Positions 51,608 through 61,715 of a DNA stretch of 64,000 nt are shown in pieces (positions within the stretch are counted from its first letter, which is position 1; each line of letters starts with the position of its first letter). This DNA comes from Proteobacteria bacterium bin106 (lineage in GTDB: Bacteria; Bdellovibrionota_B; Oligoflexia; Oligoflexales; Bin106): NCBI GenBank assembly GCA_002238945.1, contig MPNI01000004.1:1-64000 (forward strand), written 5' to 3'. A model generated the notes under the pieces. That model was given only the letters and a program-made list of their open reading frames with translations, did no database searches and was not told the DNA's origin. A program made the translations under genes and the position numbers.

Positions 51608-52738
51608 TTATGAACTAGCGTGTAGAGTTTCAACAAACACTCGGAAAAATCTTTTCATTATATGATAGTCGTGTTGTCTGACTATTTTTAAATCAGGATG
51701 AGGCTTTTTATACGTCATCTTGGAATCTAATCTTATAGCTGACGCCCCACCAGAGTGTACAACATTCCATATTACTGTTTGGCGGTAATTATCATAATAT
51801 CTAGAGAGCATTTTACCTTCATCTGGTGTGCTAATTCCAAAAACATCGTAGTTAGCAAATTTAGCGAAAGCTCGAACACCGTGGTTCTCTAGGGTAAAAA
51901 ATTTGGAAGTTGTGGAATTTGTGGAAGTTGTAAACATTTTGCTTTTTTCTTTATATATGCGAAAACTTATTTTTATAGCAGATGGGTCTACTTTTTTTGC
52001 AGCGTACTGTAATAGTCTTTCTAATGCACCACCTTTGGCTAGGTCACGGTGATAAAAATCTAGACCCCCACTTCCTAAGTATACACGGAAGGGTTGCTTA
52101 AACTCTATAGGCCAACCGTAATGACTGACACCATCATGTAATTTAGGATCTACAGGGTACTTTACATAAATGGTTATAGATGTATAGTTAGCACTACAAT
52201 TTTTTACATCACCTAAAAATGATCCCCTGAATCCTCCCGAAAGACCAACGCCGTGGAATAGACTATAAAAAGAAGTATAGCTTACTAAAAACTTGTTTTT
52301 ATCTGCGGAGGGATAATCTTTAATACAGTTATGACTAACAAAATTTTTATATACTGCTGATCTAACGATTTCATTTTCATTGACAGAGCCGGTTTCCTGA
52401 GAGACCATTTTATTTTTGAATAGCTCCGTAGTGTCTCCGACTGCTTGAAGTTTTGGTAAAGTAGTGCTTGATAGTCGTGATCCATCGCTATTAACGAACT
52501 CAAGATTATCTATATCTTTGTTGATTAAGTCGTCTATTGTTATGGTGTCTTCTTCGCTTCCTTTCATTTCCTGACTGGCTGATTGAGAAAGATTTGATTG
52601 TTGGCTTTGTGTCAATTGTTTATTGCCGCAACTCATAAAAAACAAGCTAGCAAGAATTAAGTAAGTGATTGTTATTGATGCGTGTATTGATAAAAATTTA
52701 TTTTTGCTGTTCTCGCTGTTTGTAGAAACCATGAGCAC
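51608..52738 (-). CDS. Predicted lipoprotein, family C paralog 2
   Basis: ITITYLILASLFFMSCGNKQ lipobox; HDYHIMKRFFRVFVETLHASS. Confidence 0.68.
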   Translation of the reverse strand: MLMVSTNSENSKNKFLSIHASITITYLILASLFFMSCGNKQLTQSQQSNLSQSASQEMKGSEEDTITIDDLINKDIDNLEFVNSDGSRLSSTTLPKLQAVGDTTELFKNKMVSQETGSVNENEIVRSAVYKNFVSHNCIKDYPSADKNKFLVSYTSFYSLFHGVGLSGGFRGSFLGDVKNCSANYTSITIYVKYPVDPKLHDGVSHYGWPIEFKQPFRVYLGSGGLDFYHRDLAKGGALERLLQYAAKKVDPSAIKISFRIYKEKSKMFTTSTNSTTSKFFTLENHGVRAFAKFANYDVFGISTPDEGKMLSRYYDNYRQTVIWNVVHSGGASAIRLDSKMTYKKPHPDLKIVRQHDYHIMKRFFRVFVETLHASS

Positions 52739-53091
52739 TCCTTATGTAATACCATTATTAATTGTTCATTTAGTTTTTTATAAGAATATTTTTTATAAAA
52801 TATTCTTATAAAAGGACACACTATTGTATTGTTAAATATAAATTTCTAGTCTTTTATGCTGTTTATACTGTCAGTGAGGTTACGTAGATGATGTAAAATT
52901 GTTTGTAGAATAGATTAGAAGCTAGAATTTAAGAGTGAAATTCTGAGATCAGAGATGACCTAAAAAATAGACTATAGTAGCAAGTTACATCTCTTATCGG
53001 TAATGGGTTGTTCTTACTTTAGAAATAATCGTTTTTTCTCAAATGGAAGCCGTTTTTTAAGGGTGTTAATATGTTTAAATATTGCTTGTCC

Positions 53092-53572
53092 GATAACACT
53101 CATCGTGCCGAATCTTCAGAGGTTAGTGATGATATTACTGGAGAAATAGAAGACATTACCACAAGTTGAAAAGAACTAATCAAGCAGACTATCTCCAGTG
53201 CTCGTAGTGCTCTCGGAGATATTGGCATTGAGCTGCTAGATGTTCAGTAAAGGCGTGTATCTTATGAGGAGTCTGTGAAGCAAAAAATCTACGAGCGTAT
53301 GATTACGGAATGACAAAAAAGTGCTTCACGTATCCGCTCTTTTGGTAAAAGTGAGGCAGTTAAAATATCAAGTAGAACTCAATCTTCGTCTTAAAGATAT
53401 CGAGCCCGAGGCTTACCACAAGGCCGAGAAGCTTAAAAGGTAAGCAGGTATTGTGGCTATCAAAACATAGGCTGAAGCTTTTTCTAAATATCCAGAGCTT
53501 ATGAATGAATTGAAATTCTTGATGTATGATAATACCCAGTGTGCCATCTTAAGGCCCTAGAAGGGTTGTAAC
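53092..53572 (+). pseudogene. Degraded partial copy of the hflC 3' half
   Basis: gataacactcatcgtgccgaatcttcagaggttagtgatgatattactggagaaatagaag... matches hflC from about 49164 to the end (ttaaggccctagaagg), with multiple stops. Confidence 0.9.
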
Positions 53573-53870
53573 AAAAAATATTTTTAAGAAATCATTTTTT
53601 GTATGGTGCTACTTGCTATCCTTATTTAGGCTGTGTTTACATCGAGTTCCATGCTTGTTTATAGTGCGTTATACAATAACGCGGTTATCTCACTTTTTCT
53701 CTAAAACTCTACTATGCCCTTTTTTAATAGCTATTAAATGGAGTGCATATAAGGTCGTAAGAGATGCTACAATTACTCAACTAAGTTTTTTACTAAAAAA
53801 TTATATCATAGATGGGCGTTCTGGACGGTTAGATAAACAGTATGTCATATGAAATAACTTAATCTTGTTA

Positions 53871-55094
53871 TTAGGAGTGAGCGTTTGCGTTTAGGGCTTC
53901 AACCAATACTCGAAAAAATCTTTTCATTATGAGATAGTCGTACTTTCCTCGTCTTTGAAATGCAGCACGATGGGCATGCTGTACATGATGCATCAATGTG
54001 GAGTGTATTGTCCAAAAAGTAGATGGCGACTTTTGAGATAGAGTTGTCGTAGAGACCTGGTGAGTAGAGTTATCATAATATCTGAAGATATGTTTGCTGC
54101 CTGTTTTTTGGGGCACTGAGCCACTATAAGTTCTGTCAAAAACATTATAATGAGCAAATCTAGCAAAAGTTCGAACTGCTTGGTTATTTAAATTGATTAC
54201 ACTCATAGTTTTGAATGTTTTGTCCTTAGGTATGACAAATTGCATTGTTATAGTAGATGGATCAGCTCTTTTTACAGCCTGCTGTAACATCTTTTCTAAT
54301 GTACCAGTTATCCTTAAAGAAGAGTGTCTTAATTTTAGCCGATTTCTATCATTGTATATAGTAATTAGCTCTCTTTCTTTTTCCATCTCTCGTTTTTCTT
54401 TTCCTAAATATAACCTTGAATACCCTGCTTGATTCACATCTTTATTCTTTTTGTCACCATAGCTGACATAAATAGCTACATATGCATATTTAGAACGACA
54501 TTTTTTCAAATCACCTACATTTTGTGCGACAAAATAACCAGAATAAGTAGCCCGACTATGTCTAAAGTAAGTAAAGTAAGATGCCAGAAAGTCTCTGTTA
54601 CTGAAATACGGGAAGTCTTTAATACAAGTTAAGTTTTGAAAATTTCGACGTACAGCTGATTCTATATTTATATTCTCCTCAGATTCTATATCTTTTTCTA
54701 AATCATTTGTTTGAGAATCAACGAAGCCATCTATAAGGTCTCCACTACCGAATGCTTGAAATTTCGGCAAGGTGTCACTGGATGATGGGTCGCTATTTGC
54801 AGGATCATCCATTTCTTCTTTGAGGAATTCGTTTATCATGTTTGTTACTTCTGTATTCTCTTTCATGTCACTTTCTGATTGAGAGAGATCTGATTGTTGA
54901 CGCTGCATAGAACTATCGTCATTGCAACTTATAAAAAACAAACTAGAAAGAATTAGGTAAGTAGTAGTTTTTAATACATGTGTGGATAAAACTCTCTTCT
55001 CTCTTCTCTCTTCTCTCTTCTCTCTTCTCTCTTTGTTTTTCATAGGCGCCATCGAATACTCCGTGTGTAATGCCATTGTGGTTGGTTTATTCAC
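53871..55094 (-). CDS. Predicted lipoprotein, family C paralog 3, repeat-bearing N-terminus (phase ON)
   Basis: MKNKERREKREERREKRVLSTHVLKTTTYLILSSLFFISCNDD; YDYLIMKRFFRVLVEALNA. Confidence 0.7.
   Translation of the reverse strand: MNKPTTMALHTEYSMAPMKNKERREKREERREKRVLSTHVLKTTTYLILSSLFFISCNDDSSMQRQQSDLSQSESDMKENTEVTNMINEFLKEEMDDPANSDPSSSDTLPKFQAFGSGDLIDGFVDSQTNDLEKDIESEENINIESAVRRNFQNLTCIKDFPYFSNRDFLASYFTYFRHSRATYSGYFVAQNVGDLKKCRSKYAYVAIYVSYGDKKNKDVNQAGYSRLYLGKEKREMEKERELITIYNDRNRLKLRHSSLRITGTLEKMLQQAVKRADPSTITMQFVIPKDKTFKTMSVINLNNQAVRTFARFAHYNVFDRTYSGSVPQKTGSKHIFRYYDNSTHQVSTTTLSQKSPSTFWTIHSTLMHHVQHAHRAAFQRRGKYDYLIMKRFFRVLVEALNANAHS
54992..55033. repeat. 7-bp tandem repeat (ctcttct), 5 exact copies plus partials
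   Basis: Exact copies 54994-55028 with flanking partial units, 8-9 nt inside the ATG at 55043. Confidence 0.95.
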
Positions 55095-55481
55095 TCAATA
55101 ATTTATGAAAATATTTTTTTCATAAAGAATACGATGCTTTTTTGGGGAAGACCAATCTACAAATGAAATTCATCTAGATTTTTTAGATGAATATATGTGG
55201 ATTGTCTCACTACTAAATTTACCAAAAAAATTATAGTGCCACAGCAAGTTATAGCTCCTATCGGCAGGAGCTTGTCCTTGCTTTAGCAATGATTATTTTT
55301 TCTCAAACGGAAGCTATTTTTTAAAGATACTGATGTGCTATTCGATCTTAGCTTATATATATATAATCGAACTTAGTAGAGTCTATTAGCTGCTATATAT
55401 TTAGTATAATATTTGTTATGTGTCAGGAAGTAAGATCAATCTAGTTGGACTAGAGCATAAATATATAGAATGATGTGTAAT

Positions 55482-56666
55482 TTATTTGCTGCTTTCGACA
55501 TTGTTTTCTCGGATCTCTTTATAATGGGTATTGAATGTGTTATCTAACAAAAAGAGACTTTTTTTTAACTTTGGCACTTCTTCCTTGTAAGTTTTTTCGA
55601 ATTCTGCAAACTTATCTTTGATAGCAAGATAATGTTTTTTTATCTCGGTGCAATATTTCTTAACATTTTCAGCATATCTTTCCATCCTATTTATATCTTC
55701 ACGCATGGCTTCTACTCCTAGTTTGATGCCTCGTTTCAATCCTTCAAAGCCTCCAAAAGAAAAGCCGATAACCCCGCCAATTATTCCTCCAATCAAACCG
55801 CGCCAAGCATTATCAATAGCTTTATTGTGAGCTTCTACAGCTGCTTTAGTTTCACATGCCCTAGAATCGTTAGAAAATGCTACTGCATAGCTACTCATGT
55901 CATCGAGTTGCCTTAGCATTTTTGCTTCAAGGTTAGATAATTCTGCAGATTGTGTACGAAAGTCGTTAGTTACTTCAGAGGTGTAATCTATGGTTTCTGA
56001 AATAACGATTCTATTTGAACAGCCTACTAATTCAGTCATGGTAAAAGCCCGGCTTATACAAGGATTAATAATATAATACCATTTACCTGTCTCTGCTGAT
56101 AAATCAAATATAATCTCTCTTACCACACGCGTTCCCACCAACTTACAAGAACTTGTAGATTTATCTGCAGCAAGTGACCAAAAATATTCATACTTCTCTG
56201 GACCAAAAATATCATCAAATGAATGTGCTTTTGCAAAAGCAGTAAAGTCTATGGGACTTGGTCCGCCCGATCCATCTGGAGGGTGGTAAAAAAAACGCTT
56301 ATCATCTGGACATCTGAGTAATTCTACAAAATTAGCACCGTCTAACTCTATTTGTAATCTTGGAAATAGATATGGATCCTGGGCCGTTGTCTCTACTTGG
56401 CCTCTCAGAGTGGCTAGATCAAGTGATTTTACTATGGCTTTTGCTTTTTGAGGGTCAGCTTTACTAAGGGCACGTTCTGATAGGGCAGATTGCTCTTCTT
56501 CTTTTGCATCTGAAGCCGAAGCATCGGTATCCATTAACAGAGCAGGAGGTGTTGATTTAACAGGAGGTTGACATGCCCAAATACTCATAGATAGCAAGAT
56601 TATATGAAATAAATAAGCTATTATAAGTGAGTGGCTATGGCAATTTTTTGGTTGATTATCATTCAT
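55482..56666 (-). CDS. Predicted lipoprotein, family D, with Gly-zipper hydrophobic segment
   Basis: LLSMSIWACQPP lipobox; GLIGGIIGGVIGFSFGGFEGLKRGIKLG. Confidence 0.65.
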   Translation of the reverse strand: MNDNQPKNCHSHSLIIAYLFHIILLSMSIWACQPPVKSTPPALLMDTDASASDAKEEEQSALSERALSKADPQKAKAIVKSLDLATLRGQVETTAQDPYLFPRLQIELDGANFVELLRCPDDKRFFYHPPDGSGGPSPIDFTAFAKAHSFDDIFGPEKYEYFWSLAADKSTSSCKLVGTRVVREIIFDLSAETGKWYYIINPCISRAFTMTELVGCSNRIVISETIDYTSEVTNDFRTQSAELSNLEAKMLRQLDDMSSYAVAFSNDSRACETKAAVEAHNKAIDNAWRGLIGGIIGGVIGFSFGGFEGLKRGIKLGVEAMREDINRMERYAENVKKYCTEIKKHYLAIKDKFAEFEKTYKEEVPKLKKSLFLLDNTFNTHYKEIRENNVESSK

Positions 56667-56701
56667 GTGTATATATTCTTTTTTGATGTTTTTTAGAAGC
56701 T

Positions 56702-57763
56702 CTATAATATATATTTGTTGGCATACTCCTCGTAACGCCTTATTTCATCGCCAAATTTCTCTAAATATTCGTTACCTTTGTAACAGCTCTTTCGAAAGTC
56801 ATCAGGGCTTGAGGAAAAATCACTGAGAACGTCATAAATAGGGCTTGATAAGTAATCTGCATTGCTGATGTTTTGCAGTCCTCCTTGTGGATTAGCCGTC
56901 CATGAGATAGCAGCGCCTAGTCCCAAAGAAACTAACTGAATAATAGCTGCTTTTTTTCGTACTGTTTTTTGTCTTATTCCTTCTTTTTTGTCACATTCTT
57001 CATATGCATCGATTACTTTTTGGCCCAGCATTTGCATTTTGTGAAAACTTTGAGACATGTTTACGCGAATCTTACTGAGCTTTTCAAATTTCTTAATTTC
57101 ATCAAGGTGACGATTGTTTTGATGACTTACATCAACTGAACGTGTTACAAATCGAGAGCAGTTACGCATGTTGGCAATTTGCCTATCTTGGATACGCTGA
57201 ATATTCACACAAGCGCGTAGCACATAGTAATAATCGCCTGTGCGTGCTGACTCATCTAAAAAGATATTTTGACGGTGAGTATCAAAGCCATAATGTACCA
57301 TGACACATCTTTTATCCAAGGCTTCTGCCCAATAATCTGTATCCTCCATAGCTCGTTGTAATGTTTCTTTGTTAGTTGGTATAATTTCCATAAGAGGGTT
57401 AGTATGGCTTAATACGGTTGTTTTATGGCAACGAAGGATTTCTAGGTAATTTGCTTGTTTGGGAAAACGATAAGATAGGGCAATATCTCTTCCTTTTCCT
57501 ATTGGATAGTCCTGCCAAGTAAGACTTACCAACTTTACTTGGTATAGTAAACTATTTAGATCAATTGTATAGACTGGCCCTTTCGGGCCTCTCTGATGTA
57601 TCCCTAAATCTGTGTTTTCTTCTTCTTCTGCTGTAACGTCCTCATTAGTTTTTAATGTGGATAAATCTGCAACTATTCCTTGCCCAGAGTATATTGGCTG
57701 GTCTGGGGGATGGCAAGAAATAGCAAAAATTACGATTAAGTATATGTATGCTTTTATTATCAT
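56702..57763 (-). CDS. Predicted lipoprotein, family D paralog
   Basis: LIVIFAISCHPP lipobox; NYLEILRCHKT and YYYVLRACVN...NCSRFVTRSVDVSHQNN align with NFVELLRCPDD and WYYIINPCIS...GCSNRIVISETIDYTSEV of the 55482 gene. Confidence 0.65.
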   Translation of the reverse strand: MIIKAYIYLIVIFAISCHPPDQPIYSGQGIVADLSTLKTNEDVTAEEEENTDLGIHQRGPKGPVYTIDLNSLLYQVKLVSLTWQDYPIGKGRDIALSYRFPKQANYLEILRCHKTTVLSHTNPLMEIIPTNKETLQRAMEDTDYWAEALDKRCVMVHYGFDTHRQNIFLDESARTGDYYYVLRACVNIQRIQDRQIANMRNCSRFVTRSVDVSHQNNRHLDEIKKFEKLSKIRVNMSQSFHKMQMLGQKVIDAYEECDKKEGIRQKTVRKKAAIIQLVSLGLGAAISWTANPQGGLQNISNADYLSSPIYDVLSDFSSSPDDFRKSCYKGNEYLEKFGDEIRRYEEYANKYIL

Positions 57764-57823
57764 TTACTTTTTCTTTATTGCTTTTTTGTTAAGTCCTAAC
57801 AGGGATATCGTATTTAAAATGTA

Positions 57824-59104
57824 TTATTTTTGATCTTCAGTCTTTGATTCTTGGTCTTTAGTGCTTGATTCTTCACAATTGGGTGTCCCAAATTTATCTT
57901 CTATTCCTAGGGATTCCTTATGTGTTTTAATGTTGGTTTCTAAGGTGCATAATGTTGCTCGAGTATCTGCTAATATAGAGCTGAGAGTGTTGTCTATGAG
58001 ATCTATTGTAAATTGTCTCTGAGCGCATGGTAAGGTGACATGAGTAGAAAAAAGATCGTATACTGCAGATGCTGCTTTTGTAATAAATCCTCCTGCTGAT
58101 CCAGAATCCGGTCCGTCTATGAAATTTAAAAGGTTGTTAAAGTTACTCTTGGAAAATAAACCTCCACCTTGCATGATTTGACTGTAAATGTTTTTAAATT
58201 TGCCAGGGATTGATTTAAGGGTTTTGTATTTTTGCCAAGCTTTTTTAGCTGCTCTGACTTTATAAAATAATTCTGCTGAGCCATAGCCTAATTTGCCCAT
58301 CTCAGTCCCTTTTTTCCAAGTCTCTGTGGTTGCGCTTGTATTTAAAGCGCCCTTTATATCTTCTAAATCTACACCCCATCCTGGTGGATTAGTGATGTCT
58401 TCGCTTGGAGGAAAGAATGATCCGGCTAATCCTCCAAGTATTGGGGTGGCTAGGGATTTCCAAAATTGAGCCTCTGCTGCCTGTTGATTATTTTTCATAC
58501 ATTTATCTACTGTTTCTTGATAGGTGGTTACCATTTTATGAATTTCGGGATCATATTTAGCTAATTGTGCTTGTAGTTTGGCGCGTTCTCTTTCATATCC
58601 TTGTAGTGTTATATCGGTGGACTTTGGCGGTAAAATATAGGGCACTTCTTTAACAGGACCACATGGGCTTGAAGATCCAGGTTTTGGATAGATCGTACAG
58701 CCAGCTACTTGTATCACTCCTGTTTCAGTAAGCCCTGCTGCTTCAATGCGCAGCGAAGAATAATGAGGATGTTGTTTTTTGCAAGTTTCTTTTTTGTCAT
58801 CACACACTTTTACGGAGAAATAGAGAACGTTTGGTCCAGGTTCAATGGTTGCAAGGAGGTCTACTTTTATCAAATTAGGATTTAAGGTTTTTTTTGATAT
58901 GTAATTAGCAGAAACATTTTTAATGATTAATGTGCTGGGATCTATGGTGGGTGTATTATCTTCTTCTAATGAAATATCAGCATCTGCTTGATTTAGATCA
59001 GATAATTGCGGTGGCCCAGTCCCAGAAGTCGTTGGCTTTGCACAGCTGTAAAGGCAGCTAAAAAAAAGCGTCCACATAGTTATTAGCATTAGTGTCGTAT
59101 TCAT
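57824..59104 (-). CDS. Predicted lipoprotein, possibly distant family D
   Basis: LFFSCLYSCAKP lipobox; similar layout (beta-rich N-terminus, Cys-rich middle, LGGLAGSFFP hydrophobic segment, helical C-terminus). Confidence 0.6.
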   Translation of the reverse strand: MNTTLMLITMWTLFFSCLYSCAKPTTSGTGPPQLSDLNQADADISLEEDNTPTIDPSTLIIKNVSANYISKKTLNPNLIKVDLLATIEPGPNVLYFSVKVCDDKKETCKKQHPHYSSLRIEAAGLTETGVIQVAGCTIYPKPGSSSPCGPVKEVPYILPPKSTDITLQGYERERAKLQAQLAKYDPEIHKMVTTYQETVDKCMKNNQQAAEAQFWKSLATPILGGLAGSFFPPSEDITNPPGWGVDLEDIKGALNTSATTETWKKGTEMGKLGYGSAELFYKVRAAKKAWQKYKTLKSIPGKFKNIYSQIMQGGGLFSKSNFNNLLNFIDGPDSGSAGGFITKAASAVYDLFSTHVTLPCAQRQFTIDLIDNTLSSILADTRATLCTLETNIKTHKESLGIEDKFGTPNCEESSTKDQESKTEDQK

Positions 59105-59189
59105 GATCTTAAATTTCTATCTATGTATTGCTTGTGTGATTCTTTTGTTCAAATAAACTATATGACTAGCTGGCGTTTATGTGGGGCTA

Positions 59190-60074
59190 CTATGGGGTAG
59201 TGTTAGTACTGTCTTTTTCTTGATTTGCTATTTCCTCATTCACGGCTTCTTCGATGCCAGACATTATTGATTTGATGCTCGGATTGCAATGTGAAGATTT
59301 TTTTTTCTCATTGAAGCTATCTAATGTTACTTGTATTTTTCCATCATCTAAGGACAATTGAGGGCTTGAAATCACGCTTGCTCCATTAAAAGTTAATTGA
59401 AAAGTCATATTTGCAACATCACTTGCTTGGAGAGTGCCTCCTGTGGCAGGAACAAGGTGTAAAGAGGTGATATCTTGAAGGCGTAACTGAACCTTATCTG
59501 GAAAGTCTAGTGGCGCACCGCTGCTTTTAAATTGTGTGGAGCGATACTTATTATTAACCAATAATGTCCACTCTCGTTGACTTCTTGCAACACTACCGTG
59601 TAGGTTATGGCGTATGATTTCGCTTTTACGTTTGCAGCTTGCATCTTTAAGAAATGCCGAACTCAGTGGAGCAACAATGGTACAATTTTGGCGTAATGAA
59701 AGTACCGCATCACAAAGCTTTTCATGAGTTAAATCTAAGCGCCTAAATTTCTTCTTCTCATTAGTGTATAAATCCTGGAGTTTTTTAAGATTGAGAGCCA
59801 AGACTTCTTCTGACATATCTTGGGTATCTACTAACTCGATATCTTTGGCTGTTTTTTTCTCATCATCGTCTTCGTCAGTGGTTGTAGCAGAGGCATTCTC
59901 TGTTGAAGTCGTGGGAACAGATAGTGGGAGTGTTGGTGTGTTATTGCTTGGAGATTTGCCGCAAGAAATAGCCACCATGAGCATCGCAGAACAAGCCAGA
60001 GAGCACTTATAGCGCAGATTCTTTTTTGCTATGATGTATAAATGGAATGTCCACATAGTTACTTTATGACTCAT
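59190..60074 (-). CDS. Predicted lipoprotein
   Basis: CSAMLMVAISCGKSPS lipobox. Confidence 0.58.
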   Translation of the reverse strand: MSHKVTMWTFHLYIIAKKNLRYKCSLACSAMLMVAISCGKSPSNNTPTLPLSVPTTSTENASATTTDEDDDEKKTAKDIELVDTQDMSEEVLALNLKKLQDLYTNEKKKFRRLDLTHEKLCDAVLSLRQNCTIVAPLSSAFLKDASCKRKSEIIRHNLHGSVARSQREWTLLVNNKYRSTQFKSSGAPLDFPDKVQLRLQDITSLHLVPATGGTLQASDVANMTFQLTFNGASVISSPQLSLDDGKIQVTLDSFNEKKKSSHCNPSIKSIMSGIEEAVNEEIANQEKDSTNTTP

Positions 60075-60320
60075 TTATTTATATATGGGTACAGACAAAT
60101 AGCAGATAGTATGTGTACGACTTATGTATATAGCTAGTGCTAGTGTATATAGTTAGTGCTAGTGTATATAGCTAGTTTTATAGCCAGTATTCATAGTTAG
60201 AGTTCTATATAACTTAAGATACCGTGATGCTTATCGGTAAAAGCTTTATAGAATATAAGCAAAGCATCTAACTAATTGATATGGTGTAGTTTTTTTTGCA
60301 AAAACACTTAAAAAGATCAA

Positions 60321-60416
60321 GCCATGTTAGGAGCCATGTTAGGAGCCATGTTAGGAGCCATGTCAGGAGCCATGTCAGGAGCCATGTCAGGAGCCATGTC
60401 AGGAGCTATGTTAGAG
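60321..60416. repeat. 12-bp tandem repeat (gccatgttagga / gccatgtcagga) x8
   Basis: Eight adjacent units in two sequence variants (T-type then C-type blocks). Confidence 0.96.
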
Positions 60417-60440
60417 TGATATAGAAAGCCAAAGTAAATA

Positions 60441-61196
60441 TTAAAGAGAACATTCCTTGATAGTAAGCATCTTTTTGTATTCGCTATTTTTTTTGAGCTT
60501 TTCATGAGAAACCAGATAAGAATCTCCAGAGGTAGAAAAGCGTTGGTTGATTTGTGAATCTTTATATATCACTATATCTCTGGCTTTGATCATAAGAGAT
60601 TTGAGTGTCCAATAATCTTCCTTGAAGTATCCTTCGCTTCTTTGTTTGATCTCAATAGAATGTATGTGATGTATTTTGCGATTTGGCTCTGTAAAAGTCA
60701 TTGTTTTTGCAAACAACTCATAGTTGGGCACAGATTTGCCAAAACCTTTACGATAGCGATGATCAAAAGAAATATGCATAAACTTTTTAGTATCGCCAAG
60801 ATGATGATTGTCTGCATCCTCAATAGCCTTTCCTGAAGCTGTTAGTCCACGCAGTTCTACTTGAATATAATCAATAGGCAGTGACCTGGCACAACTTAAA
60901 TCTACTTTAGCGCCGAGTAAAGATTTCAAACGGCGATTAACTAAACTGCGTTGTTCATTGTCGGCTGTGGTTTTATAATACAGCGCCTCTTCTGCTGTTT
61001 TTGTGTTAGAAGCAGACTGAGCGGTAGCATCTGCGTTATTTAGTTCGGTTTTTCTTTCTTGAGATGTTGTAGCTGTGTTTTTTGGAGCCGTGTTACGTTC
61101 TGTAAGCTTATTGCACCCACTTGCCATCACAGTCCATAGCAGGAATGCAGCTACTATCACATGCGTACAGCAAAGCTTTTTAAAACCCATAATCAT
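60441..61196 (-). CDS. Predicted lipoprotein
   Basis: LLWTVMASGCNKLTERN lipobox. Confidence 0.6.
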   Translation of the reverse strand: MIMGFKKLCCTHVIVAAFLLWTVMASGCNKLTERNTAPKNTATTSQERKTELNNADATAQSASNTKTAEEALYYKTTADNEQRSLVNRRLKSLLGAKVDLSCARSLPIDYIQVELRGLTASGKAIEDADNHHLGDTKKFMHISFDHRYRKGFGKSVPNYELFAKTMTFTEPNRKIHHIHSIEIKQRSEGYFKEDYWTLKSLMIKARDIVIYKDSQINQRFSTSGDSYLVSHEKLKKNSEYKKMLTIKECSL

Positions 61197-61715
61197 GAAA
61201 TCTCGTATCTTTATTCAGTCATCTAGTTCTTGCAAAGTGTTCAATAGCGGAACATCTTATCGGAAAACTCACTCTAAAAAATGACATGTATGAAAATTTT
61301 CAAAAATTTTAGGTGTTTCCAACTCACCTAAAAAATATTCAAGTTAGTCAAAAATCTTATGAGATGATCACTAAGTTAACCTCATACTTCCATATTCTTT
61401 TTATGGTAATATCCAGAGATCTTTGTTGTGAGTTTTGTTAAGGTTCAGGTTCATCAATGCATTGACTTATTTTTCTAAAACGACTACATTGTTTATCCCT
61501 AGCTGCTGTCTCTGTGGGGTGGTGGTGAGATGCTGCTTTCTGATATCTAGGTCCCTGGAATGTAGCCGATTTAGCCTATAAATCTATAAATATAAATAAA
61601 TATAAAATAGCTCAGTTAGACGGATCAGTCTTACGGGACCACAAAGCACCTAGCCACAAAGCACCTAAATAATTCAGTTCATATCAGTAACTTTTATCCG
61701 TAAACAGTACATCCA

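Noticed and set aside
55248-55285. Hairpin agctcct-atcggc-aggagct as conserved small RNA or terminator
   Set aside because: The 7-bp stem is perfect only in this copy; the equivalent positions at 51120 and 52985 do not keep pairing, so structural conservation is not supported.
60321-60416. Possible CRISPR-like or integron repeat array
   Set aside because: Continuous 12-bp units, no spacers, no integrase or cas genes.
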